Assembly: GCA_905331475.1 (NCBI GenBank)
Contig: CAJNYU010003038.1
Span: forward strand, 256,720-320,719
DNA length: 64,000 nucleotides
Reading direction: 5' to 3'
Origin: Rotaria socialis
Taxonomy: Eukaryota; Rotifera; Eurotatoria; Philodinida; Philodinidae
How positions within the stretch are numbered: the stretch's first letter is position 1; each line of letters opens with the position of its first letter. Under the pieces are notes generated by a model. That model was not told where the DNA came from and did no database searches. It saw only the letters and a list, made by a program, of their open reading frames with translations. A program made the translations under genes and the position numbers. Below are positions 22,001 to 36,000 of this stretch, piece after piece.

Positions 22001-23942
22001 TATAGATCTTTTACCAAAACATTCTGATGAAGACGAGGAAAATGATGAAGAAGAGCCACACGAAGCAGGGCATGAAGAAGGTATTTTCTTAGCAATTTAT
22101 AAGTCTACATCGATTCTAAAAAGACGAAAATTTTCTGTAATGTGAAATTTTAAAACTTTTTAGCACACAAGAATTTCATAGATTATTTCTTTCTAATGAC
22201 TCTGTACTTTTAGACGACGAAGAATTAATTGAAACCATTGAACGTGAAGAAGAATTTGACTTTAAAAGATTTATAAGACGGTAAGTACAAGAATCTCTAC
22301 CAACGTTACATTTCTAGTGCTGACAAGGTTGTTAGATCCAACTCAATTAGTTTGGCTATTTCTCCACAATTAACTCTTTTCAACAAGTAATAGATCTTCG
22401 CTATACTACTCTGTATATACAATACAACAACTATCCGGACAACGATTAGTTCACTCATTGTATTTTTAAGATTTCTCATTAGATAAAGAACAAAGATAGA
22501 TTCTCGTCAGCATCTGATAGCAATCAATCGTTTAATTGATGTCTTATCAATATTTTTCCAAAAAAAGTCGATCAATTGAAAGAAAATATTTTTCGGATTA
22601 TTTTAGTTTCGCACATTCAAGTATACTTTGTTCCTATATTGATGTTCTTCGTACATACAGAACTAATACACCATTTTTAAATCATTGTATAATTCGTATG
22701 TTTTATCGTGTATCAGTGGATTGTAATTTTACTGGTATACTTTTTCAAATGTCATTATTTCGAATTTTTCAAAAATTTCATCTTGATCCAATGGCAAAGT
22801 TACAACAATTTTCAGTAAATCTTTTTTTTTGTATCGCATCATCTTTTGTTTAAGAAATTTTTCTTTAACCTTTAGGAACTATTACAATTTGGTACTTGGT
22901 TGTTACGTAAATTTTTTGTAGCTATACAAAAGAATCCGTGTATATATGCGGAATTACTTTTTTGGAAAGATCGAAGCCTTGTCGAAGATATGCTTGATGG
23001 ATATCGTCAAATCACTGCTGACCGTACGAATGAAGGAGAAAAGTAAGAAATTTCTTTATTATTATTATTAAATCTTATTAATTGTTTTCATGCGTTCAGA
23101 AAAACGAAAGCTGCTTCATGGTCGATTGAACATCAAATTGAGCTACGAGATATTTATAGAAAAATCAAAGAAGAACAAGCAGAAAATCTTGGTCGGTAGA
23201 ACTGAATGTTTTTGATTATATTTTTATTTATTTGATAACATGCATAGGACTTGAAAAAGTTGATGTTGTCGATCGAATTATGTTAGAATTAACGGATAAA
23301 TCAAAAGCAAGACGACAAATAATCAAAGAATTAAAAATCCAAGGCTTGATTAAATCTACTAGAGAGCTTAGAATGTAAGATCAAATTTCTATTTGAATTA
23401 TTTTGCTATTGTAATTATTGTTTTTTTTTATTAGCAAAAAGGCTCCAAAAGGTCGATCAAAGAAAAAAGATCTTCTTAACAATTCAAAATTACTTGGATC
23501 TGATTCAGATGTTCCAGGTGTGGAAGATAGCGATGATGATCGTGATGATCATAATGATGAGAAAGAAGAAGAAGATGATGATGATGATGATGATGACGAC
23601 GACGATAAGCATCATTCTATTGAAAATAAATCGGCTTCATCGGAACATAAAGCAAATAAATTAGTTTCATCAGAATCTGATCAAGATAAGTCAAATGATT
23701 CAAATTCAAAACCCAATGATATCGTATCAACAGCGACTACCAAAATCTCTCAACAAACAAAACAAGTAGAAGATGAGGATGATGATGAATCACTGCCTAT
23801 TATAACAAAGCAAACTCGTAAATATGAATCTTTATCAATGTTTGATGATGTTGATGATGATGATGATGATGATATTTCTACATCACGTCCAATCAAGAAA
23901 GCACGTCGACAATTGGTGTCTTCAAGTGAAGATGATGAATAG
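19008..23942 (+). CDS. TIMELESS: TIMELESS homologue, replication fork protection complex subunit
   Basis: Many short-intron exons. The N-terminus IQTACGALGYFDGKTYLK and ALKLLVNLTKPPLVCFDGKLPKD match the TIMELESS domain of the fork-protection (TIM1/Tof1/Swi1) type. Next come STFGGATYVM, GIRLFLREFCLAFLDNCYN, a Lys-rich block (KKNKQKQKNVNEGK), FDALSDVPIDDQRF, REVWPTEKTFGYEDIGAEEEF, and an acidic stretch. The second half has FAHSSILCSYIDVLRTY and NHCIIRMFYRVSVD, then a helical region ENLGLEKVDVVDRIMLEL. The tail is very acidic (Asp run near 23580) and ends RRQLVSSSEDDE, as in vertebrate TIMELESS. With TIPIN it couples helicase and polymerase and supports checkpoint and cohesion. The start at 19008 gives the usual N-terminus. 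TIPIN is not in the window. Confidence 0.93.
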
Positions 23943-26900
23943 TTTATTTTTCTACAGTTATTTTCATTTTTGTCTTTCTTGTATTACAATAAAACAATAT
24001 CAATTATCATATCTATTTCTGTTTTGATACACTTATAGAAATTTCTCTTATAATCAGTGAGATAGTAACAAACCAAAACATACGAAGAATAGCTATCATT
24101 TAAGAAATAAACACCACCAACAGATACTATGTCATTTATCAGCTCTCTAATATGCGAAATTATGGGCGAAAATTATAGACACGTAGAAGGCCTCTAATGA
24201 TGATATTTATCAAATATTTCCCATTTCTGTATTTTTGATGTAATAATAATTGTACATATGTTGTCCGATAAATAGAAAGAAAAACAAAAACATAAATCGA
24301 CTAGGATGAATAAAGAATATATTAATCAGATAGGAGTCCTATGTCTATATTATTTGTTTCATACACCTGTAAGAAAAATATAAATTCACAATTATTAATA
24401 TGTACAAAGTCTTCTATTTCTCATCACAACTATCCTATATAACTGTTGAGAGACATACGACATAATGTTATTATTTTTTCTTCTCTTATTTTTTTTTTCT
24501 TTTTTTGTACATTATAATCAATGTGTTAATCATGCTCTCTTATATACTGCTGTAATAGTATTGCTGGTAATACTGTAGTCTAGTTGTGGGAGGAAGAATG
24601 AGAGATGCATAGTGTGCAGCATGAAAGACAATATATATATATATTATAGCGAAAGAATGTAGTATCTTCCCTTCTCTTCTTTCTCTGTACTTCACATTCA
24701 TATGCTTGATTATAAATGCGCATACACACGAGAGAAGAAAAGGAATTTCTTACTATGACTACAGACTGCTGACATTTTATCTGACCATGTTATTATTGTT
24801 TTCTTTGTCTGAACCATACACGTATATGCGGGTTTCTTCCTTTTTCGGTTATTCTCTCGATTGCACGCGTCTTCTCTCCTGTTTTTCCTTGCGATTATGA
24901 CTGATCGATATATTTATATGTATATATATATATATATATATTAGAAAAAGAAAAAAAATGACTGGTTCGTTCTATTAATATCGTGTAAGAAACATAGATA
25001 CATCCGTTCATGACGGTGTTTCTTTCTTCTTCTTTTTTCCTACATATAGTTTTATCTGTACAAGAAAAGAAGCATAGAACGACCTCTGCTACTCATTGTT
25101 CCTTGAAGTTAGTGCTCTTCTTACGACATATATTCTACCCTCACGCTAATGATATTTCCATAAATGAGAAATCGAGTATCTTGTTTGAATATGTCGACAT
25201 CAAAGTTCGAATAAGCCATTGTCTATTAACGATTGTCTCTATTGTTTTTCTATTAAACATAACTGACGAAGCAGCGCTAAATCAGCTGAAAAACGTTCAA
25301 AGAAAGAAAAGAACACGATCCTGTATTGTAAGTATAAAAATATGAATATTATGAATTCTGTCATGCGCGTTCAAGACAAAAAACGTTACGAAGTATACTT
25401 GAATTTTGAAGTAGAATAATCTTTGTTATACTAGTATGCACTTGACAATAGTATAGTACCAAAATAGGAGACAATGAAAAGACAGTATATGGCATGTCTG
25501 CTAATATTAGAAGAGAGAGAGAAAAAAAGCAGGTTTTATGTAACTCATATCGTAATAGGACTCTGTATTAGATCAATTATCGATCTATAAATGTTAGTTT
25601 TGTTTTACATAGTGCGATTAAAAGACTATCTATCGATGGTGAGAATTGTTCTTCATTGAACTTTTCGATGTTTGCCTTTTGTTCTTTGCTTTGTTTCTTT
25701 TCTTGGTCGACATATGAAAGATTAGTTATACCACTCATCGAGTGTTCACCACAATGCCATGTCTAAAGTCAAGAGAAAGACAAGGAGAAGATCATCGATA
25801 TGCTATCGGGCGATGAAATGTCGCTCATTATATAAATATATAGATATATATATAGCGAGAGAGAGAGAGAGAGCGGGGAAATCTACACACTTGCATATAT
25901 ATATTCATAGGATGTTCTAGTGGAGAAAAGGGTAGGTTAAATAGATAAATGGTTTAATTAAGCTATTTACTTTATGTAATCTATTAATCATGATTTTGAA
26001 GATGACTAAGATTACTCCTACATCTTACGCCTTCTTGAAAATTCACCTTTGTGATTCAGAAAGAAAAATAATGTGCTTGTGAATATGTGTGGGTAAGTGT
26101 TCCCATAAAGAGTAGAAGGAAGAAAATGAACTTATTCTTTCTTTATTCTATTATTAATAAATCCATATAAGTGCAGAAATATTTTAGATGTTTGACAGTT
26201 CATTAGATTGAATCTACACGTATAGAGAGGTAGGTTACTTGCAGATGCAATGCACACATAGTTTATCGGAGGAATAATTATATTTTTATTCGTCTCCATA
26301 GGGTAGTTGACATTCATTCAACTTAGTATGCAAGTCAGAAATAGTTTAATTTTTTTTTGTTTTGCCTAAATTGATACCTGATGTATCTATGAACAACGAG
26401 GTGCCCTTTGTTTTGTAAGGCAGTTTGTATTAGTTTAATTCAATTGATGAGGTTACTATAGTTATTTTGATACAAGAAAAAAGAAACGACCTTTATTTAT
26501 TCAATAAATCATAGAAGAGCAAAAGATAAAATGTTTTTCTGTTTCAATGATCTCTTTTTAATAAATTACATCGATAAAAGTCATTGTGATATTTTTCTCG
26601 TACATAAGATAATGTCTGTCTGTGTTTAAAGTCGTTTACTTCTTGTTTTTTATCAAAATATCTCATCGCGTGCACGCACATCTAATACAGGTACCTTTAT
26701 TTTTTTATATTTCTTCGCTCGTTTGGGTGTGTTAACTGTTTCTTTAGTAGAGGTTGGCGTTGGAGATTTTATTATTCTGTTCTTTCTTCCTTTCATATTC
26801 GCATACATACTTGCATACATACATGGATATAAATATATATATATATATATATACGAATCAGAGACATACTAAAACCCAATTTTTGAAAAAAATTTTCATT

Positions 26901-27070
26901 TGTTCTGTTTTTTTCTTTTCTTCTCATCAAATAGGTGAATCACATATCTACGATTCGAAAACGAATAACCATCTAAACTAACCAGTGCGGGTCGTCGTTA
27001 TAGGAAAAGAACAAGAAAGAAAGGAAAAAAAAACTTTTGAACAGAAAGAAAAAAGAAAAAATTGTCAACT
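23943..27070. promoter_or_regulatory. long region upstream of filamin with microsatellites
   Basis: About 3.1 kb between the TIMELESS stop and the filamin start. It is rich in pyrimidine tracts, with (TA)n at about 24921-24942 and 26832-26851 and (GA)n at 25856-25873. AATAAAACAAT about 45 bp after the TIMELESS stop (23987 on) may be its polyadenylation signal. A good acceptor (TTTTCTTCTCATCAAATAG) ends at about 26934, so 5'-UTR exons of filamin may lie here. No supported protein gene. Confidence 0.45.
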
Positions 27071-30000
27071 ATGTACAACCAGTCAGTAAACGGCTATTCA
27101 GGTGGAGGAGGAGGAGGCGGGCCTGGCTATACTGAAAATCCGCAACATAACGAGCAAGGTGAACATTTAGACGAAGACGATTTTGGACGAACCGAAGAAG
27201 GTAAATAACAAGATATGAGAATGAAACGAAAAAAACGTCAAGACAACATTCTTGTCTTATCTTAATCTATTTATTGGCTCTTCTATTTTTGAATAATTTG
27301 TTCTTGTTTAAGAATTTTATGAAGATATGCAGCGAGAATTAGCTGATGATGCTCCATGGAAAAGAATTCAACAGAATACATTTACACGTTGGGCAAATGA
27401 ACATTTAAAATTAGTTAATCGTCATATTGATGATTTACAATCCGAATTAAGTGATGGATTGAATTTAATTGCTTTGATTGAAGTTTTATCACAGAAAAAA
27501 GTTCCACGTCATAATAAACGACCGAATTTTCGTTCACAAAAATTAGAAAATGTATCTGTTGTATTAGATTTTCTTGAAAATACTGAACGTATACGTCTTG
27601 TTAATATTGGTAAGTTTATTTTACCTATTGGACATAAAAATGTATGGAAGTGTAGTGAAGAGATTTCTTCAGGGTATAGAAATGTACTTAAGACAAGTGC
27701 GTTAAGATTTTCTTCTTTTTTTCCTGTTAGCTTTCAGTGTTATAGTATTATATGAGAGAGTTTTTACTTAGTTAATCACGCTTTATCAATATTGTCTAAT
27801 TCGTTATCGAATATTTTGTAAGACAACAAAAGGTTTCATATTTCATTAAAATAAATGAAATCGAATAAAAAAAGAAGAAGAAGAAAAAACTAATACAACT
27901 TTGATGCATCGAGAATCGATGAAGCAATGAGCTGGAAAGAATATAGATTCGATATTCTGTTCGTTTAATGAAGATGAATTAAGAATGTATATATATATAT
28001 ATATATATATATCAATAGATAAAGAATAAATAAAATCTTGTAAGCAATGAAACATATTTCTGCAATAAAAATATGCACGTTAGAATTAATTTTATCAAAT
28101 TTCATATCATCATTTATTTTATTTTATTTTAAATTGTGATTTATATTCTCTAATATTTGCAATAGAAATGAATGATTCTTCAAGATGCGATTGACATGTG
28201 TCCTCAAGGCGCATGACCCTGAAATAAACGTTAAGATGAACCTTGATATCGATTTTTTCTCGTTCGAAGGTCATAAAAAGCTTGCAGATATTACAAATCA
28301 ACCTAGTTCAAACAGTAATTTATAGAAAAAAGAAAAAAAAATCTCAAAGAGTATAGTTTCGAATTCAAAGATATCTCACAAACGTCATTGAATTCTAACG
28401 AAAAATGGTTTCCTCTATATGTATTTATATTCGAAAATTTAGATGCTTCACATATTGTCGATGGTAAATTAAAATTAATTCTTGGCTTAATATGGACCTT
28501 AATTTTACATTATTCTATTTCACTACCAATGTGGGAATTCGACAAAGCCGATACCCCTGGCCTAGCAAAAGATATGACACCGAAACAAAAACTGATGCAT
28601 TGGATACAAGAAAAATTACCTCCAGAATTACCAATCACAAATTTCACATCCGACTGGAATGATGGTCGTGCTATTGGTGCACTTGTTGATGCATGTGCAC
28701 CAGGTATAAATAAATATAAATATATTAATTATAGTCAAGAACAAAACAATTAACATATCTTTATTTTCGTTCTTACAGGTCTCTATCCAGACTGGAGTGA
28801 TCGTGATCCACAAAATGCATTAGACAATGCCAAGGAAGCTATGGATTTAGCTGAGCATTGGCTAGGTATTCCACAATTAATTCAACCACATGAAATGCTT
28901 AATCCAAAAGTCGATGAACAATCTATGATGACATATCTATCACAATACCCGAAGGCTAATATAAAATCGGGAGCACCTATCAGACCAAAAACCAATTCAG
29001 CACGAGTTCGATGTTATGGAAAAGGTTTGTACGTTAAATGATTATATGTTTTAAGAACACTGTTAGGGATCCCTGTGCTTTCTTGATGTTAATAACGAAT
29101 GAGTACCATAACGATGGAACTAACTTTATCATTGAAGAAAGAGGAGTATATAGAGATCGAATATGTATCAGAGAATGAGTGAGTAATACAAATGTCGAGG
29201 AGTCGAGAAATAAACATATGAATGTAACATTTCTCCTCACTAACAGAAACGTGGGTTCACGCACATTAAAAGATACAAAAAAGAAAATTGAAACAAATGA
29301 GAATGCTGATACAAAGTGGAACAAGAACAAAAGAGCATAAGAAACAATAATATAACGATACTAAGGAAAATAAAAAGCAGAAAGAATCAATGCGATGGAT
29401 ATGTGGACTCAGCTCTATAAACTGTTTGGATGTACAAAACGATATCGACAATAGTTTTAGATGCAATACATACGATGAAAGTTTTTGAGAGACGAAAGAA
29501 TAACGATACAGCTCAGAAAATTTGTATATTGAAAACCTAGATGGTCGATAAAAAATCTGCCATTTTAGATAATTTAAGATTGATACAACAAGACGAAAGC
29601 AATTTTGAAAATGTCTTTCATAAGTTGTGTTCTGAGTTTTTTTTCGATTGAGTCATAGAACGAATACCGATTTGATACCGAATGCCAAATGTCTGAATGA
29701 GGATGTGAGCGCTCCCAATGAACTAGAGACATCGTATACCATAGTTTTCGTTTGTTTTGGTTAGCGGGGAAAGATTTGAAAGAGAAAGTCTTTCAAAACT
29801 AGAGAGAAACAGTTTTGCATTGTTGTTTTTTCAGGAAAAAAGATATGATTAGTTAGAATTTGTAAGGCTTTCTTATTCAATTAAGAAAAATTTTTTTTTC
29901 TGCTTTCTTGTAAATAAATATGTGAAAAAAAGATTAACGAGAAAAAATTTTTGTTTTTCTAGTCGCAACTTTTTACGTTCATAGCTTCTAATTTCAAAGT

Positions 30001-33000
30001 TAACGTTCTTGGAAAATTATTTCATGGTTAGCCGATCACTCATCATTGCTGTCGTCATAATTGTTTTGAATGTATATAGTGATATTGCGAGATTTTGCTC
30101 TTCCTGAATGCATGAAAAAGTTTTGAACAATATCATCTAAATGAAAATAGATCAATGTAAAAAATAGTTCGAACTTAAAGAGAAAATAGTTTGGACCTAA
30201 AGAGGAACTAGTTTGAATCTAAAGAGAAAATAGATTCATATAAAATAGAAACTAGATGATTGCCTTTGGTAGGCTTTATTCAGTCTACAAATAAATTAAA
30301 ATCGTGTACAAAGTCGAAAAGAAAATTTCCAGGGAGAAAGCTATAACGCAAAAAATATTTGAGCGGGGGAAATCCCCCACTCCCCCCACTCATCGTAAAC
30401 TATGTCGTATACTAAAAAAATTTTTGTTGGTTACGGACGTTAATAAACAATTGCAACGATGGTAATGGCAAATGCATATGAGGATTCACTTGTTTTGAGA
30501 ATATAACATCAAGAAAGAGGGTCATGACACCAAAATGTTAGGGATCCCCGTGTCTTCTTAATGTTAATAACGAATGAGTACCATAACGATGGAACTGACT
30601 TTCTAATTGAAGAAAAAGGAGTATATATAGAGGGCATATGTGTCAGGGAATGAGTGTACAAGTGTCGAAGAGTCAAGGAATAAACATGTCTGTAACAAAC
30701 ACAAAGAAAAGGATCCAGCTGATGCCTTTTTTTTCAATTTTTTCACTCTCTCTTGTCAGATGAATTAACATTTGCCTTTATTCTTCATTCACGGTCACTT
30801 TTTGTAGCAGACATTTTTATGCAATGACTTCATCGACAGAATCTTACTTTTTTAAACATCACATAAAAAAATCGAAAAATATAGTCGAAGAGCAATGGAT
30901 TAAACGGATACATCATTTTCGTCCTCGTTCTCGTTTGTTTGAATATTATAGTTTAATTCGAAATACTTATTCATTTTCTTTTTGTTTCTGATTAGGTATT
31001 GAACCAAACGGTAACCATGTCGATACGCCAGCAAAATTTCATGTTGAAACCTTTGCTGCTGGCAAAGGTAATGTTGATGTTATTGTTATTAATCCAAAAG
31101 GACAAAGAGAAAAAGTAAAAAGAATTTTGAAAAAATTAGTTTTTGCTATCAAAAATATTTATTCATTAGTGTGATGTTGATATTTGTAATGATAAAAATC
31201 AAACATATGATTGCACATATTATCCTGCAATGGAAGGACAATATAAAGTAAGCTAAGATAGATTTTACAAAAAAAAGATAACTAGGCTATTTTTCTTTTT
31301 CTTACGTAGGTTATTGTAAAATTTGCCGGGCAAGAAGTACCAAAGTCTCCATTTTCACCTTATATCGACGGTAAAGCAGGTGATGCTAGTCGTTGTAAAG
31401 CACATGGACCTGGTCTAGAAGCAAACAGTGTGATCGTTGACAAACCCACATGGTTTGAAATTGATGCAACAGGTTTGTTGAAATTATGCATTGATTTTGT
31501 TTTTTTTTGTCTTATTGTTGTTGTTGTTGTTGTATACGATAAATTAGATGCTGGTAATGGTCTTGCCGAAGTTGTACTTGTCGATTCACATGGTCGACAA
31601 GATGTTGTACCTGTTGCTGTCAAACAAACTAGTCCAGGAAAATTCCGTTGTGAATATGTTCCACGTGAATCTGGCCTTCATTCAGTGAATATATTTTTTG
31701 CTGGTCGACCTATAACAAATAGTCCATATGGTGTTAATGTAGCATCATGTATGTAAAATTGAGTAAAAAATTGTTGTTTAAAAAAATAACACATAAAAGG
31801 CTTGTATAATAGCGTCAATTTCTTCATACGATGATATAAAAGATAGATTTACACCAAGTGAGGAGGACAATTATTCCTCAATTGAATTAGAACGATCAAA
31901 AAGTACAACTAGTGTTGATACAATATATCATGTCAGATTTAAAAATGGTTTGTTTAGTCAGTTTTGTTTTGCGTAGTGGGAGGTGGGGGGAAGGGGTTGT
32001 AATTTTATGTTGCTCAAAATGGTGATTGGATAGTTTTGTTTTGACTTTTTTAAGAGTGTATATTAACATTCATCTATTCATCTTTTTCTTGTCTTATTTT
32101 ATAGCATCTGATGCCAAAAAATGTCGTGCCTACGGACGCGGTATTCAACCGAAAGGTATACGTACGGGTGATGTAGCTGAATTTCGCGTTTTTACCAAAG
32201 ATGCTGGAGATGGTGTGATGAAAGCATTAGTAACTGGACCAGGTAAAGAGATTATTTGCCATTGATTGAATTGATTCATAAAAAAAATCGTTTTTTTAGA
32301 GGGTCTAGAAATTCCTTGTCGTATAACCAAAGCCAATAGTACAACATATGAATGTGGTTACGTACCAACTCGTATTGGACCTCATACAGTTAATATTACG
32401 TATGGTGGTGCTCATATACCTAAAAGTCCATTTCCAGTCGATGTTACACCATTTAAAGATTCTCGAATACGAGCATTTGGGCCGGGTCTTGAAGGTGGTG
32501 TTATTGGCTTTCCAGCAGATTTTGTTGTTGAAACAAACGGTGAAACTGGTTCATTAGGTACGTCATAAAATGCTTTCTTATTTTGTTTTGTTCGAAAATA
32601 AATTTGATTATTCAAACTAATTCATTAGGAGATATTAGTAAGTATTATTCTTGAAGTGTATCCTCCTTTTTTTTTGGTATGATATACGCATGGATTGGAT
32701 CTTCGGGTTTTTCTTTAGCGTTTTTATTTTCTATACATTTAAAATTTCAATTTTTCTTTTCTTATTTTGAAGGTTTTTCAATCGAAGGGCCATCACAAGC
32801 ACGTATTGAATGTAATGATAATGGTGATGGTTCAGCAAATGTTCGATATTGGCCAACCATATATGGTGAATATGCTGTACATGTTCTTTGCAACGATGAA
32901 GATATACCACATTCACCATTTATGGCATGGATTGAAGAGCCAGGAAATTTTGATTCGGATAAAGTAAAATGAAAATAGTTCGTTTTGTATGAACTTTAAA

Positions 33001-36000
33001 GTAAAATTGAAACCATCTTTAGGTTAAAGCGTATGGTCTTGGCCTTGAACCATCAGGACAAATTATTGATAAACCAACTGAATTTACAATTGATACACAT
33101 AATGCTGGCGAAGGACAATTACGTGTTCAAGCTATTGATCAAGACTATCAGCCAGTTGATGTTCATGTAAGAAATAATGGCAATGGCACATATATTTGTC
33201 GGTATACGCCAAGAAATGCGAATCGTCATTGTATTCTTATTGATTATGCTGGCGTTGCTATACCACATAGTCCATTTCGAGTAATTTTCTTTTTATATCT
33301 TTTGTTGACAAAAAAAACAAAGCAATATAACACGATCGGAAAATTTTCAGGTTTGGCCAACAGAACCATCGAATCCATCAAAAGTTCGTGTTTATGGGCC
33401 AGGCGTGGAACGTGGTGTTAAAATGAATGCTCCGACACATTTTACAGTTGATTGTAAAGAAGCAGGACCAGGTAAAGAAGAAAAAAAGAATTGTTTTCTA
33501 TTGTTTAATATTTTGTTTGTCTTACTAACATATTTGATTCACTTATAAAAATGCATGATTTGTTAACTTTATTTATTTGCATGTTAGTGATTTCTTCTTC
33601 TTTCTCATCTACTAATCTCAATCATCGATTTCGTTCACTTGATTCGCTCGATGTCGATAAGTGTGACAATGATATTATACCATATAAAATTGATATACAA
33701 GCTTTAGATGATGAACAACAACATTGTTCATTTGCTGCACAACATGATGATAAAAATAATGCATTACATGTTACATATAGACCTAAAGCACGTGTAACAC
33801 TTGTGAATGTTGCTGTTATTTGGTAGATGCTTTTTTTTGCTCGTTTTTGTTTTTACTATGATTATTATGAAAAATCTGCTTGCTTACTAACTCAATTTAC
33901 TAATAAAATATTTAGATTAGATTTTTGCGTCAGCTGTTTTAAAAACTGAAATAAATTGATTTATTATTCATTTCAGGAGATATATCAATTGCTTTAACTG
34001 ATACGAAAAATCAAGATGTACCATTTACTATTGATGATAATCAAGATGGAACATTTACTATAGCTTATACACCTAAATTACCTGGTATCCATTGTATTAG
34101 TGTTCTCTTTGGCGATAATGAAATACCTATCTCACCGATTAAAGTTACTGTTGAAGCAAGTGTTGATGTAAATAAAATACGTATTGAAGGTCTTGATACA
34201 AGTAAGTTTATACTCATTAGAAATGAATATTTTCTTATAGTATTCGACAAGACAAGAAACAGAGTTTTTTCTTCTTTCTATGTATGTTTGTATTGACACA
34301 AGCAGCTTTGTTAGTTCTTTTCGTTTTGTCTTTTTTTCTACACGCATACTTCTATCTCGATCTCTCCTAATTTACATCGTAGTGCCTTTTGTTGGACAAC
34401 CTGCTCAGGTAACATTGAATACATTAGTAGCTGGTCAATTACCAGCAAATGTAGTTCATGCTCGTATTGTTGGACCAACAGGCAATACACAAGAAGCAAT
34501 TATCACACCAGCACCACAAGGCTACAATTTACGTTTTAATGTGCCTGAACCAGGTGTTTATGTAATCGAACCCGATGTATGTACATTACCTTTAACTCCT
34601 GTGCAAATTACAGCTATTGAACAACTTGATCCGAGTAAAGTACGTGCCTATGGGCCAGGTCTTTCGCAAGGCACAGTTAATAAACCAGCCGATTTTATTG
34701 TTGATACACGTGGTGCTGGTAATGGTCAATTAGCTGTTACAGTTGAAGGACCATCGGAATCGAAAATTGATTATCAAGATAATAATGATGGTAGTTGTCG
34801 TGTTACTTATCATCCGACAGGTAGTTTTATTGTTCATTTTTCACCTTGCCGTTATATTTATCGATTTTTCATCGTATTATAATATATATATATACAGTCT
34901 CTGGTAATTACAATATCAATATATTATATGAAGGAAAACATATTCCTGACTCACCATTTCATTCTGCTGTACGAGCTGATCTTGATACACATTCTATTCG
35001 TTGTTATGGACCTGGTCTTGATACGAATGGTGTGTATTAATACTATGTGGGAACAACGACAATATATCTATATCTATATATTTAATCATTCGCATTGCAT
35101 GTCTTATCTTGCCATAAAATAATTTTGTCCTGCATGAACTACTCTTACTACTCCTATTCCTACTACTACTACTACTACTACTACTACTGCTTTCCCTTTT
35201 GTCTCTCATGTATTTACGTTTGAGATAGAAATATTTCTAATTGAATGAATAAGCGCAAATTGATTTTTCATATGTATAAATAGAAGAAAAAAATGCTCGT
35301 AGAAATATTCTTCTAGATCGTTTGATCTGTTACTAATCTTTTTTATTCGAAGACTATTTGTAAGGATCTTATATTAATACGATAATATGCTATGCTTTTT
35401 TGGTGCATGATGGAATGCTTCACAATTTAACTTCTTCAATTCTACTTTTTAATATTTTCGTTCATTTCTAGGAGTATTTCTTGAAAGTCCAACTGATTTT
35501 ACTGTTGATGCTAAATTAGTTACGGGTAGTGGTTCAGGTCGTGTCGAATGTTTATTAACATCGCCAAGTGGTCGAGCTGTTCGATGTCCTGTTAAAAATA
35601 TGTCCGATGGAACTTATCTAGTACAATATGCACCTTATGAGCCAGGTTAATTAATAGAAATCAAATTAGTAAATAGACACAAAATTATTTCTTTCTTTAT
35701 TTTTCCTCCAGGCATGCATCAATTAGAAGTAACTTATGAAAATATTCCTGTTCCCGGCAGTCCATTCCGTGTCAGTGCTGTTCCCGGTTGTGATTCAACG
35801 CGTGTACGCGCCTATGGGCCCGGCCTTGGAAATGCAATAACCGATGAGTCAACAACATTTACTATTGAAACTAAAAGTGCTGGCCAAGGTAGTCTCGGTT
35901 TAGCTATTGAAGGGCCATCAGAAGCTAAAATGGTTTGTAAAGATAATCAAGATGGTACTTGTGTTATGGAATATTTACCTGTAAGAAATGAAAAGAAAAC

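Larger units (their letters stand above)
29061..30697 (+). mobile_element. non-coding LTR element (TRIM-like) in a filamin intron
   Basis: Two direct repeats, 29061-29229 and 30536-30697, both begin TGTTAGGGATCCC and end TGTAACA (TG...CA). The element is flanked by the 5-bp duplication AACAC at 29056-29060 and 30698-30702, as for retroviral-type integration. Each LTR has a TATA-like motif (GAGTATATAGAG; GAGTATATATAG) and a later AATAAA, in the same direction as filamin. The 1.3-kb interior has no reading frame for gag or pol, so the element is non-autonomous. A purine tract AAGAAAGAGGG lies about 15 bp before the right LTR. No standard tRNA primer site is obvious after the left LTR. The LTRs differ at many positions, so the insertion is not recent. 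Confidence 0.85.

Noticed and set aside
25010..25345. Frame in the long filamin upstream region
   Set aside because: No recognisable domain, low-complexity start, and no exon-intron support.
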